From Nocardioides xinjiangensis (GTDB lineage: Bacteria > Actinomycetota > Actinomycetes > Propionibacteriales > Nocardioidaceae): a DNA stretch of 64,000 nt. The position numbers and the translations under genes are program-made. The notes under the pieces were generated by a model. The model searched no databases and was not told where the DNA came from. It saw only the letters and a program-made list of their open reading frames with translations. This document shows, piece after piece, positions 6,949 to 14,799 of this stretch. Location of the stretch: assembly GCF_017916455.1 (NCBI RefSeq), contig NZ_JAFMSY010000001.1, forward strand, positions 744,001 through 808,000, read 5' to 3'. Every line of letters begins with the position of its first letter. The first letter of the stretch is position 1.

Positions 6949-7950
6949 ATGCGAGCGATCTGGAAGGGCGCGGTCTCCTTCGGCCTGGTGAGCGTGCCGG
7001 TCAAGCTGTACGCCGCCACGGAGAGCCACGACGTCTCCTTCCGCCAGGTGCACGCCAAGGACGGCGGCCGGATCAAGTACCAGCGGGTGTGCTCCCTCGA
7101 CGGCGAGGAGGTGGCGTACGCCGACATCGCGAAGGGGTACGAGACCGAGGACGGCGAGATGGTGATCCTCACCGACGACGACCTGGCCGAGCTGCCGTCG
7201 ACGTCGTCGCGCGAGATCGCGGTGGAGAAGTTCGTGCCGCGCGAGCAGATCGACCCGATGCTCTTCGAGAAGTCCTACTACCTCGAGCCCGAGGGCCAGG
7301 GCGCCAAGCCGTACGCCCTGCTGCGCCAGGCGCTCAAGGACGCCGACCGGATGGCCGTGGTCACCGTCGCGCTGCGCCAGCGCACCACGATCGCCGTGCT
7401 CCGGGTGCGTGAGACGGAGGCCGGCGAGGTCATCGTGCTGCAGACGATGATGTGGCCCGACGAGGTGCGCGTGCCCGACTTCAAGGTCGAGGTCGACGAC
7501 GCCAAGCCGCAAGAGGTCAAGATGGCCCACATGCTCGTCGAGACGCTGGCCGGCGACTTCGACGCGACCGAGTTCGAGGACGACTACGCCGAGGCCGTCG
7601 AGGCGCTGGTGAGGTCGAAGATCGAGGGCGGCGAGGTCAAGCGCACCGAGACCTCCACCAAGACCTCCGGCGAGGTCGTCGACCTGCTCGCGGCGCTGCA
7701 GAAGTCGGTGGCCGCCGCGAAGTCGGCCCGCGGCGAGGACGACTCCGACTCGGGCTCCGACTCGGGCTCCGACTCGGGCTCCGACGAGTCGGACGACGAC
7801 GACGAGAAGCCGGCGAGGAAGACGGCCGCGAAGAAGTCGACGGCGAAGAAGTCCACCGCCAAGAAGACCGCCGCGAAGAAGACGGCTGCCAAGAAGTCGA
7901 CCGCGAAGAAGACCGCTGCCAAGAAGACGGCCGCCAAGAAGGCCAGCTGA
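6949..7950 (+). CDS. ku: Ku protein, end-binding factor of NHEJ
   Basis: 333 residues. The conserved Ku core covers about 1-255: MRAIWKGAVSFGLVSVPVKLY, then HAKDGGRIKYQRVCS, YEKSYYLEPE-type strands, and the C-terminal helix PDFKVEVDDAKPQEVKMAHML. The homodimer threads onto broken DNA ends and recruits the ligase and polymerase encoded divergently next door. Beyond the core is an acidic linker of repeated Asp-Ser-Gly-Ser, then a lysine tail of about ten AKKT/AKKS repeats reminiscent of histone H1. Lysine tails of this kind are known on actinobacterial Ku and aid DNA binding. The repeats at DNA level (7741-7945) make length variation between strains likely. The TATCGT hexamer supports this start. 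Confidence 0.96.
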   Translation: MRAIWKGAVSFGLVSVPVKLYAATESHDVSFRQVHAKDGGRIKYQRVCSLDGEEVAYADIAKGYETEDGEMVILTDDDLAELPSTSSREIAVEKFVPREQIDPMLFEKSYYLEPEGQGAKPYALLRQALKDADRMAVVTVALRQRTTIAVLRVRETEAGEVIVLQTMMWPDEVRVPDFKVEVDDAKPQEVKMAHMLVETLAGDFDATEFEDDYAEAVEALVRSKIEGGEVKRTETSTKTSGEVVDLLAALQKSVAAAKSARGEDDSDSGSDSGSDSGSDESDDDDEKPARKTAAKKSTAKKSTAKKTAAKKTAAKKSTAKKTAAKKTAAKKAS

Positions 7951-8000
7951 CCGCTCCGCTGCGCCGCTTCCCGGCGCGAGCCGGCCGGGCCGCCCGGCCG

Positions 8001-8196
8001 GCGGTGCGTGGCGCAGGTTCTGCGCCACGAAAAGCAGCCTCACGCACCGCTCCCCCGAGCGCCGGCCGGCCAGCGGTGCGTGGCGCAGGTTCTGCGCCAC
8101 GAAACGCTGCCTCACGCACCGCTCGCGCGCCCGCCGGCCGGCCGGCGGTGCGTGGCGCAGGTTCTGCGCCACGAAAAGCTGCCTCACGCACCGCTC
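8001..8196. repeat. Three 72-bp repeats with nested palindromes
   Basis: Nearly identical 52-bp units start at 8001, 8073 and 8145, exactly 72 bp apart; the 20-bp joints are GC-rich and similar. Each unit has outer arms GCGGTGCGTG and CACGCACCGC (10 bp, perfect) around an inner hairpin TGGCGCAG-GTT-CTGCGCCA (8 bp, perfect). Differences fall in the short unpaired stretch (AAGCAG, ACGCTG, AAGCTG). The array fills the 309-base gap between convergent ku and hydrolase genes; nothing else was seen there. It could act as bidirectional terminators, a structured RNA or a REP/VNTR-like element. Confidence 0.9.
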
Positions 8197-8259
8197 GGGG
8201 AGGCGCAGGCTCGGGGAGGGGGAGGCGAGGAGGCGGAGCAGGAAGCGCGTCCGCGCCGG

Positions 8260-9159
8260 TCAGAGGCCGGCCAGCTCCCGCAGGTCGGCGAGGATGTCGT
8301 CCATCCGCGCGGCGAGGGAGAGATGGCCCTCGTCGTCGAAGAGGTGGGCCCGGGCGCCGGGGACCGCAGCGGCGAGCCACCGGCCGTGGTCGAAGGGCAC
8401 CATCTTGTCGTGCGCGCCCTGCCACACCGCGACGGGCACGCTGATCGAGGCGAGGTCGAAGCCCCAGGGGCGCACCACCTGGAGCGCGTCCTCCACCATG
8501 CCGTCCGGTCCCTGCGCCATCGCGCGTCGGAAGGAGGCGGCCACGACCTCGGCGAGCTCCCCGGTGAGGGCGCCGGCGTCGACCTCGTCGACGAGCCCGC
8601 CGAACGCCTCCACGATGTCGGCTCCGGTCACCACGCCGAGCTCGGCGGCCTGCTCGGCGGCGATCGGCCGGTACGCCTCGCGGCCGGCGTCGGCGGCCTC
8701 GAAGTCGCGGACGTTCTCCGGGCCCATGCCCGCCATCCAGTCGAGTCCCGCGGCGTCGCGCGGGGCGACGCCGGCGAGGCTGGTCGCGGCGCGGCACCGG
8801 CCCGGCAGCAGGGCCGCGCACGCGAGCGCGCGCGGGCCGCCACCGGACCAGCCGAGCGTGGCGAACTGGTCCATCCCGAGGTGGTCGAGCAGCGCCGCGG
8901 TGTCGTCGACGTCGGCCGCGAGCGGCACCGGCCCGCCGTCGGGCGCCGGCCGGGCCGTGGAGGCGCCGTAGCCGGGACGGGAGTACGTCACCACGCGGAG
9001 CCCGGCGCGCTCGGCGGCGTCCCACACGAGGGGGTCGACCACCGCGGCGCTGGGCGTGCCGGAGTGATACACCAGCGGGAAGCCGTCGTCGGCACCGCCG
9101 ACGAGGTGCTCCAGGGCGCGGCCGTCGGGCAGGGTCAGCAGCTGCGCTCCGGAGGTCAT
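8260..9159 (-). CDS. Alpha/beta-fold hydrolase
   Basis: 299 residues with the order of an alpha/beta hydrolase. The oxyanion strand is FPLVYHSGTPSA near residue 30, and VVTYSRPGYGAST follows. The nucleophile elbow is LGWSGGGPRAL (GxSxG, serine near 104), the acid loop is WQGAHDKMVPFDHGR, and the catalytic histidine is in DDEGHLSL near the C-terminus. All three catalytic elements are present. The HSGTP in place of the usual HG dipeptide is common in this proline-iminopeptidase/esterase-like branch. It lies 20 bases downstream of the carboxyltransferase gene in the same direction and may be co-transcribed. The substrate is not predictable. Confidence 0.85.
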   Translation of the reverse strand: MTSGAQLLTLPDGRALEHLVGGADDGFPLVYHSGTPSAAVVDPLVWDAAERAGLRVVTYSRPGYGASTARPAPDGGPVPLAADVDDTAALLDHLGMDQFATLGWSGGGPRALACAALLPGRCRAATSLAGVAPRDAAGLDWMAGMGPENVRDFEAADAGREAYRPIAAEQAAELGVVTGADIVEAFGGLVDEVDAGALTGELAEVVAASFRRAMAQGPDGMVEDALQVVRPWGFDLASISVPVAVWQGAHDKMVPFDHGRWLAAAVPGARAHLFDDEGHLSLAARMDDILADLRELAGL

Positions 9160-9179
9160 GCCGGATCCTCGCACACGCG

Positions 9180-10628
9180 CTACGACGCGCGGGCGACCGT
9201 CGCGCGACCGCTGAGCTCGCGCAGCCGGGCGCCCACCTCGGCGGCCACGGCGACGGCGAGGTCGGCGGGGGTGTCCGCGTCGTGCTCGGGCACGACCACC
9301 TCCACGGTCCCGTCGGCGAGCAGGTCGGCGGCCGTCACGCCCTGGGCCGCCGCCATCTCGGCCGCGTGCGCGGTGTCGCCGTGGACGATGACGCTGGCGC
9401 CCTCCGGCGGCAGCGGCGAGAGCCACGCGTGCGAGGCGGCCACGACGGAGCGGGCGGGCAGCAGGGCGAGCGCCCCTCCCCCGCAACCCTGGCCGAGGAT
9501 CACCGACACGGTCGGCACCGTCATCGTGGTCAGCGTCCCGATGCACCGGGCGATCTCGCCGGCGATCGCACGCTCCTCGGCTTGCGGGGACAGCTCGGCT
9601 CCGGGCGTGTCGATCACGGTGACGAGAGGCAGGCCCAGCTCCTCGGCCAGCCGCATGCCCCGACGTGCCTCGCGCAGGGCGCCGGGCCCGAGCGGGTGGC
9701 CCGGTCCCTGCCGGCTGCGGTCCTGGCCGACCAGGACGCACGGCAGGCCGTCGAGCCGGGTGAGCGCCACCAGGACCGACGAGTCGCGCTCGCCCTCGTC
9801 GGTGCCCCGGAGGCGGACGGTGCCGGTGCACGCGTGCTCGAGCAGGTCGCGCACGCCGGCCCGGCCGGGCTCGCGCGTGCGGGTGATGGCGTCCCACGCG
9901 ACGGGCGCGGGCACCGGCGACGTCGTACGCCGCGGCAGCCGCGGCGCCGTGGGCGGGTCGACGACCACGCCGAGCGCGAGGTCCACCAGCTCGGGCAGCA
10001 GCTCGGCGGGGACGACCCCGTCGATGACCCCCGAGGCGGCGAGGTGCTCGGCGACCTGCACGCCGGGCCGGAACGGCCGGCCGTTGAGCGCCTCGAAGAC
10101 CTTCGGCCCGAGGAAGCCCACCAGCGCGCCCGGTTCGGCGACGGTGACGTGGCCGAGCGAGCCCCACGAGGCGTACACGCCGCCCGTGGTCGGGTGCCGC
10201 AGGTGGACGAGGTAGGCCAGGCCGGCCGCCCGGTGCGCCATCAGGGCCCGGGAGATCTCGACCATCCGGACGAAGGCCGGCGTGCCCTCCTGCATGCGGG
10301 TGCCGCCCGACGAGGTGCTCGCCAGGACCGGGAGCCCCTCGGCCGTCGCGCGCCGCACGGCGCTGACGATGCGGTCGGCGGCGTCGCGGCCGATGGAGCC
10401 GCCCAGGAAGCCGAACTCGTTGACGACCACGGCCACCGGGCGACCGCGGACCAGGCCGCGGCCGGTGAGCACCGACTCGTCGGTCCCGGCCCGCGCCTCG
10501 GCGGCGGCGAGCTCCGCGCGGTAGGCCTCGTCGTGGCGGGAGCGGTCGATCGGCTCGTCCCAGGACGTGAAGGTGCCCTCGTCGAGCACCAGGTCGAGCA
10601 GCTCGCGCGCGGACCACCTGCGCGTCAC
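9180..10628 (-). CDS. Acyl-CoA carboxylase carboxyltransferase, AccD-AccA fusion
   Basis: 482 residues made of two crotonase-fold halves. The first (about 1-230) is AccD-like with SSGGTRMQEGTPAF and LRHPTTGGVYASWGSLG. The second is AccA-like with VTVIDTPGAELSPQAEER, the ILGQGCGGGALAL loop and WLSPLPPEGASVI. The zinc ribbon that normally begins AccD is absent; there is no Cys cluster in the first 60 residues. Biotin-dependent carboxyltransferases move CO2 between carboxybiotin and an acyl-CoA. No biotin carboxylase or carrier protein is encoded in view, so partners must be elsewhere. Linkage to a CoA-transferase and a MatC-like carrier suggests a dicarboxylate (malonate-like) pathway in which the enzyme may run in either direction (inference). 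Confidence 0.85.
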   Translation of the reverse strand: MTRRWSARELLDLVLDEGTFTSWDEPIDRSRHDEAYRAELAAAEARAGTDESVLTGRGLVRGRPVAVVVNEFGFLGGSIGRDAADRIVSAVRRATAEGLPVLASTSSGGTRMQEGTPAFVRMVEISRALMAHRAAGLAYLVHLRHPTTGGVYASWGSLGHVTVAEPGALVGFLGPKVFEALNGRPFRPGVQVAEHLAASGVIDGVVPAELLPELVDLALGVVVDPPTAPRLPRRTTSPVPAPVAWDAITRTREPGRAGVRDLLEHACTGTVRLRGTDEGERDSSVLVALTRLDGLPCVLVGQDRSRQGPGHPLGPGALREARRGMRLAEELGLPLVTVIDTPGAELSPQAEERAIAGEIARCIGTLTTMTVPTVSVILGQGCGGGALALLPARSVVAASHAWLSPLPPEGASVIVHGDTAHAAEMAAAQGVTAADLLADGTVEVVVPEHDADTPADLAVAVAAEVGARLRELSGRATVARAS

Positions 10629-10689
10629 GGGGTCCTCGCGGCGGCGTCCGGGGCAGCGCTGCGGAGACGGGCAACGCCGTGCGGTGTGC

Positions 10690-11874
10690 TCACGAGCCGC
10701 CTCCGCCGATCCACGTGCGGATCTCGTCGGCGTGCTGGTCGAGCAGGGGCGGTGCGACGTGGTCGCGCCGGGTGACCTCTGTGCCGTCGGCGTCGAAGAA
10801 GCGCAGCGGCGGGCCGGGGAGGGTGATCTCCCCCAGGGTCGGGTGCTCGACGTCGACCAGCAGGCCCTGGCTGGCGACCTGGTCCCACTGGTAGACCTCG
10901 TCGAGGGTGCGCACCTTGCCGGCGGGCACGCCGACCTCGGCGAGCCTGGCCAGCAGCGGCTCGGCGTCCCAGTCGGCGAACGCCCGCTCCACGAGCTCGA
11001 TCACCTGCTCGCGCCGGGCGACGCGCTCGCCGTTGGTGGCGAACCCGTCGGCTGCCGGGTCGAGCCCGAAGCCCTCGCAGAACCGCTTCCAGAGGCCCTC
11101 GCTGCCGAGGGCGATCTGCACGGCGCCGTCGCGGCAGCGGAACAGGCCGTAGGGCGCGATGGACGGGTGGTGGTTGCCCTGGGCGCGCCCCACCTCGCCG
11201 GCCACGGTCCACCGGGTGCCCTGGAAGGCGTGCACCCCGACGACCGACGCCAGCAGCGACGTGCGCACGACGGTGCCCGTGCCGCTGCGCTCGCGCTCGT
11301 GCAGCGCGGCGAGAACGCCGTACGCGCCGTACATGCCCGACAGCAGGTCCGCGATGGGTACGCCGACGCGCTGGGGGTCGTCGGGCCCGGAGCCGGTGAG
11401 CGACATCAGGCCCGCCTCGCCCTGCGCGATCTGGTCGTAGCCGGCCCGGCCGCCCTCCGGTCCGTCGTGGCCGAAGCCGGTGATCGAGAGGACCACCAGC
11501 CGCGGGTTGCGGCGCATCAGCTCCTCGACGCCCAGGCCGAGGCGTTCCAGGACGCCGGTGCGGAAGTTCTCCACCAGCACGTCGGCGCGCTCGACGAGCC
11601 CGACGAGGACGTCCTTGTCGGCGTCGTCCTTGAGGTCGAGGGCGATGGACTCCTTGTTGCGGTTGGTGCAGAGGAAGTACGTCGACTGGCGGGCGTCGTC
11701 GTCGCCGACGAAGGGGGGTCCCCAGCCGCGGGTGTCGTCGCCGCTGCCGGGCGCCTCCACCTTGACCACCCGGGCGCCGAGGTCGCCGAGCATCTGGGTG
11801 GCGTGCGGGCCGGCGAGGGCGCGGGTGAGGTCGACGACGAGGAGGTCGGCGAGGGGTCCGGTCTTCTCGGTCAC
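10690..11874 (-). CDS. CaiB/BaiF (class III) CoA-transferase
   Basis: 394 residues. The N-terminal LLVVDLTRALAGPHATQMLGDLGARVVKVE is the family opening, followed by FLCTNRNKESIALDLK and the catalytic-region loop DVLVENFRTGVLERLGLG. GYDQIAQGEAGLMSLTG precedes the ligand pocket, and the C-terminal LPGPPLRFFDADG is also typical. The aspartate expected to carry the covalent CoA intermediate lies near residue 165 in the GYDQ loop. Class III enzymes exchange CoA between carboxylates such as succinate, formate and oxalate. The gene is four bases downstream of the MatC-like permease, so it probably activates the acid imported by that carrier. The acceptor identity is unknown. Confidence 0.9.
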   Translation of the reverse strand: MTEKTGPLADLLVVDLTRALAGPHATQMLGDLGARVVKVEAPGSGDDTRGWGPPFVGDDDARQSTYFLCTNRNKESIALDLKDDADKDVLVGLVERADVLVENFRTGVLERLGLGVEELMRRNPRLVVLSITGFGHDGPEGGRAGYDQIAQGEAGLMSLTGSGPDDPQRVGVPIADLLSGMYGAYGVLAALHERERSGTGTVVRTSLLASVVGVHAFQGTRWTVAGEVGRAQGNHHPSIAPYGLFRCRDGAVQIALGSEGLWKRFCEGFGLDPAADGFATNGERVARREQVIELVERAFADWDAEPLLARLAEVGVPAGKVRTLDEVYQWDQVASQGLLVDVEHPTLGEITLPGPPLRFFDADGTEVTRRDHVAPPLLDQHADEIRTWIGGGGS

Positions 11875-11878
11875 GGGG

Positions 11879-13198
11879 TCACCATCCGGGCAGGACGAGG
11901 GCTGCCCACACGAGCAGCGGGCCGACGAGGGTCACGATCACGGCGTAGGTCAGGATCTGCTTGTAGTAGACGGGCTCCTCGATGGTGTCGGGCTTGTTGG
12001 CCAGCATGAGGGCGCCGTTGGTGGAGAACGGGCTGACGTCGACGATCGTGGAGGCGACCGCGAGGGCGGCCACGAACATGGCGGCGTTGATCCCGCCGTC
12101 GGCGATCAGCGGGACGGCGATGGGGATGATCACCGGCAGCAGCGCCGTCGAGGAGGCGAAGGCCGACACGACGCCGCCGACGTAGCAGAGGACCAGGGCG
12201 CCGACCGCCGCGGCGCCGAGACCGGCCGCCCAGCTGCCGACGAACTCCGGCGAGCCGGCGGTGGTGAGGATCGTGGCGTAGGTGCTGACACCGGCGACGA
12301 GCAGGACCGTGGGCCACGCGACCTGCTTGACCGCGTCCTTGTGCTCGTTGGGGGCGAGCATCGCCAGGATGACCGCGGCGGTGATGGCGACGAACCCGAT
12401 GTTCTTGTCGAAGGCGAGGGCGACGACGGCCACGCCGACGAAGGCCAGCAGGGTGAGCACCTGGTCGCGGCGCACGCCCTGGGCCTGGGTGCCGACGGGC
12501 GCAGTCGCGCCCATCCCCCGGGCGGACACGGTCCGGCCGCCGCGGTGCAGGTCGTCGTCGAGCGTGTCGTCGTCGTCGGGGTCGATGCGCAGCGACATGA
12601 GCTTGCGACCGCCGAGCGCGACGAACAGCACCGCGGCCATCACGGTGTTGACGACGAGGCTGGCCAGGAAGACGGTGATCTCGCTCGAGGGCAGCCCGGC
12701 GTCCTCCATCACCGAGTTGGTGATCACGCCGTAGATGCTGATCGGCGAGAAGCCGCCGGCCTGGGCGCCGTGGACGACGAACATGCCCATCATCAGCGGG
12801 CTGATGCCGTAGCGGCCCGCGAAGCCGAGGGCGATCGGGCCGATGATCGCGCAGGCCGCCGGGCTGACGGCGCCGATGCCGGTCAGCACCGCGGTCACCG
12901 CGAACATCACCCACGGGATCAGGGCCACCCGGCCGCCGACGCCCTTGACCGCGGTGCGCACGATCAGGTCGACCGTGCCGTTGTTGCGCGCGATCGCGAA
13001 GAGGTAGGTGACACCGATGAGCGTCAGGATGAGGTCACCGCTGACGCCGGCCAGGATCTCCTTCTCGTCGAGGTCGAGGGCGTACATGCCCACGAACCAC
13101 GCGGCGACGTACGCCAGCGCCCCCATGTTGATCGGCAGCACCGTGCCGACCACGAACAACGCGACCAGCGCGATGATCGCCACCCATTCCGGACCCAT
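11879..13198 (-). CDS. MatC-like / SLC13-type dicarboxylate permease
   Basis: 439-residue integral membrane protein with roughly 11-12 hydrophobic segments. The first residues (MGPEWVAIIALVALFVVGTV, then LPINMGALAYVAAWFVGM) match the MatC N-terminal domain of malonate and dicarboxylate carriers. Re-entrant-type loops occur at IGVTYLFAIARNNGT and in the second half at ASSTALLPVIIPIAVPLIA, the two-fold pattern of ion-coupled carriers. ATG 13198 is chosen over GTG 13204 because CGGAGG lies six bases ahead of it. It heads the operon with CoA-transferase and carboxyltransferase and diverges from a FadR-type regulator. A C3/C4 dicarboxylate is the best guess for the substrate. Confidence 0.85.
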   Translation of the reverse strand: MGPEWVAIIALVALFVVGTVLPINMGALAYVAAWFVGMYALDLDEKEILAGVSGDLILTLIGVTYLFAIARNNGTVDLIVRTAVKGVGGRVALIPWVMFAVTAVLTGIGAVSPAACAIIGPIALGFAGRYGISPLMMGMFVVHGAQAGGFSPISIYGVITNSVMEDAGLPSSEITVFLASLVVNTVMAAVLFVALGGRKLMSLRIDPDDDDTLDDDLHRGGRTVSARGMGATAPVGTQAQGVRRDQVLTLLAFVGVAVVALAFDKNIGFVAITAAVILAMLAPNEHKDAVKQVAWPTVLLVAGVSTYATILTTAGSPEFVGSWAAGLGAAAVGALVLCYVGGVVSAFASSTALLPVIIPIAVPLIADGGINAAMFVAALAVASTIVDVSPFSTNGALMLANKPDTIEEPVYYKQILTYAVIVTLVGPLLVWAALVLPGW

Positions 13199-13263
13199 GT
13201 CCACCTCCGAGTCGTGTGCCGCACGGGAGGCCGGGGGTGGCCCTCGTCACAGTGCTGGCTCAG

Positions 13264-13274
13264 TGGCCTAGCCA
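13264..13274. promoter_or_regulatory. FadR/GntR-type operator TGGCCTAGCCA
   Basis: A perfect palindrome, TGGC-CTA-GCCA, lies in the 113-base gap between the permease operon and the FadR-type gene. It fits the TGG-N5-CCA pattern bound by many FadR-subfamily GntR regulators. It sits 25 bases before the regulator -10 hexamer, so it could control both directions. Confidence 0.55.
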
Positions 13275-13298
13275 ATAGCACAATGAGCCACGAGTCAA

Positions 13299-13304
13299 TA
13301 CGCT
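13299..13304 (+). promoter_or_regulatory. Putative leaderless -10 element for the FadR-type gene
   Basis: TACGCT ends seven bases before the ATG at 13312. A GGAGG is present, but only two bases from the ATG, too close for normal use, which favours leaderless initiation. Confidence 0.4.
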
Positions 13305-13311
13305 GGAGGAC

Positions 13312-14016
13312 ATGTCGGCCTCGCCCTTCCCCGCCCGGTTGCTGCGCACCCGCCTCTACGAGCAGGTCGCCGAGCAGATCTCGGCGTGGATCGGCGACAA
13401 CGGCCTCGGTGCCGGCGACAAGCTGCCTCCCGAGCGCGAGCTCGCCCAGCGACTCGGCGTCAGCCGCGCCACGCTGAGCCAGGCCCTGGTGGCGCTGGAG
13501 GTCGTCGGGGTGGTGGAGGTGCGCCACGGCGACGGCACGATCGTCACGTCCGGGCACCAGAAGTCCACCCGCATCGTCGAGGCGATCCGCAGCCACGCCG
13601 ACCGGCTGCCCGAGATCATCGAGACCCGCGACGCGCTCGAGACCAAGATCGCCTCGCTGGCCGCGGTGCGCCGCACCGAGGAGGACCTCGCCCGCATCGA
13701 CGAGGCGCTCGCCGCCATGGCCGCCGACATCGAGGCCGGGGGCCGCGGCGTCGAGGGCGACGAGCGCTTCCACGGCGCCGTCACGGCCGCCTCGCACTCG
13801 CTGCTGCTCGCCCGGCTGATGGACGAGATCGGCGACCTCGTCAAGGAGACGCGGCTCGAGTCGCTGGGCCAGCCGGGTCGTCCGCAAGACTCCCTCGCCG
13901 GGCACCGCGCGATCGCCGAGGCGATCCGTGCCGGCGACCCGGCGGCCGCGGCGCAGGCCATGCACGCCCACGTCGAGATGGTGAGCGACGTGGCCCTCCT
14001 CCGCGAGCAGCCGTGA
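13312..14016 (+). CDS. GntR-family (FadR subfamily) transcriptional regulator
   Basis: 234 residues. The N-terminal GntR winged helix (about 10-75) has LYEQVAEQISAWIGDNGLG, LPPERELAQRLGVSRATLSQAL and a wing VEVRHGDGTIV. The C-terminal FCD-type all-helical domain has IIETRDALETKIASLAAVR, the metal/ligand region DERFHGAVTAASHS and a closing HRAIAEAIRAGDPAAAAQAMHAHVEM; the histidines of these motifs are the usual metal ligands. FCD regulators respond to small organic acids, which fits the divergent dicarboxylate operon. The stop overlaps the GTG of the TSUP permease (GTGA), so regulator and permease are made together. Confidence 0.9.
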   Translation: MSASPFPARLLRTRLYEQVAEQISAWIGDNGLGAGDKLPPERELAQRLGVSRATLSQALVALEVVGVVEVRHGDGTIVTSGHQKSTRIVEAIRSHADRLPEIIETRDALETKIASLAAVRRTEEDLARIDEALAAMAADIEAGGRGVEGDERFHGAVTAASHSLLLARLMDEIGDLVKETRLESLGQPGRPQDSLAGHRAIAEAIRAGDPAAAAQAMHAHVEMVSDVALLREQP

Positions 14017-14783
14017 CCGCAGCCGAGGCGCTCCTGGTCGTGGCGACCGGGCTCGGCGCCGGCGTGCTGTCCTCCACCGTGGGCGTCGCGTCCCTGCTCA
14101 GCTTCCCGGTGCTCGTGGGGCTCGGGCTGCCGCCCGTCGTCGCCAACGTGTCGAACACCCTGGGACTGATCCCGGGCGGGCTCGGCGGCGTGGTCGGCTA
14201 CCGCCGGGAGGTGCGCGAGGCGGGGCGCGTGGCGTACGTCATCGCCGCCGTGTGCGCCGTCGGGGCCGTCGCCGGCGCCGCTCTGCTGCTCGGGCTGCCC
14301 CCGGGTGTCTTCGAGGCGGTCGTCCCCTACCTCATCCTCTTCACCTGCCTGCTCGTCGGCATCCAGCCGCGGGTGGCCGGGTGGCTGCGCGCGCGGCACG
14401 AGCGCCGGCACGGCGAGGAGCTCGCGGAGCGGCGGCACATGTCCCCCGCGACGACGGCGTTCGCCACGGTGACGGGCGTCTACGGCGGGTACTTCGGTGC
14501 CGGCGCCGGCGTCATGATGGTCGCGGTCCTCGGCCTCGGCACCGACCTCGAGCTCCGCGTCGTCAACGGCCTGAAGACGCTGTCGCTGATGGTCGGCAAC
14601 ATCGTCGCGGGCGTGGTCTTCGTGCTCGTGGCCGACCCGCGGTGGGACGTCGCGGCGCTGCTCGCCGCCGGCTCCCTCGTCGGCGGCTACGTCGGCGCGC
14701 GTGTGGGGCGCAGGCTCCCCGACGCGGTCTTCCGCTGGGCCGTGGTGGCGGCGGGGGTCGTCGCCGCTGTCCTGCTGTTCTGA
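14013..14783 (+). CDS. TSUP-family (DUF81) sulfite/anion exporter-like permease
   Basis: 256 residues with about eight hydrophobic segments and the two-fold DUF81 repeat. The N-terminal half has ASLLSFPVLVGLGLPPVVANVSNTLGL and the C-terminal half has GVYGGYFGAGAGVMMVAVLG and NGLKTLSLMVGNIVAG, the paired glycine-rich motifs of TauE/SafE permeases. Family members move sulfite, sulfoacetate or other organic anions. The GTG start overlaps the FadR-type stop, so this carrier is likely part of the same response; it may export a by-product or be a second uptake route for the regulator ligand (inference). Confidence 0.88.
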   Translation: MTAAEALLVVATGLGAGVLSSTVGVASLLSFPVLVGLGLPPVVANVSNTLGLIPGGLGGVVGYRREVREAGRVAYVIAAVCAVGAVAGAALLLGLPPGVFEAVVPYLILFTCLLVGIQPRVAGWLRARHERRHGEELAERRHMSPATTAFATVTGVYGGYFGAGAGVMMVAVLGLGTDLELRVVNGLKTLSLMVGNIVAGVVFVLVADPRWDVAALLAAGSLVGGYVGARVGRRLPDAVFRWAVVAAGVVAAVLLF

Positions 14784-14799
14784 CCCGCGCCCGGCACCG

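Noticed and set aside
8001..8196. CRISPR array at the 72-bp repeats
   Set aside because: Only three units, the intervening 20 bases are similar GC-rich sequence rather than unique spacers, and no cas genes are near.
7637..9025. Open frame containing three 24-residue peptide repeats after ku
   Set aside because: The repeats arise because the 72-bp DNA repeat has no stop in any frame. Similar repeated peptides appear on both strands, and base pairing explains the conservation better.
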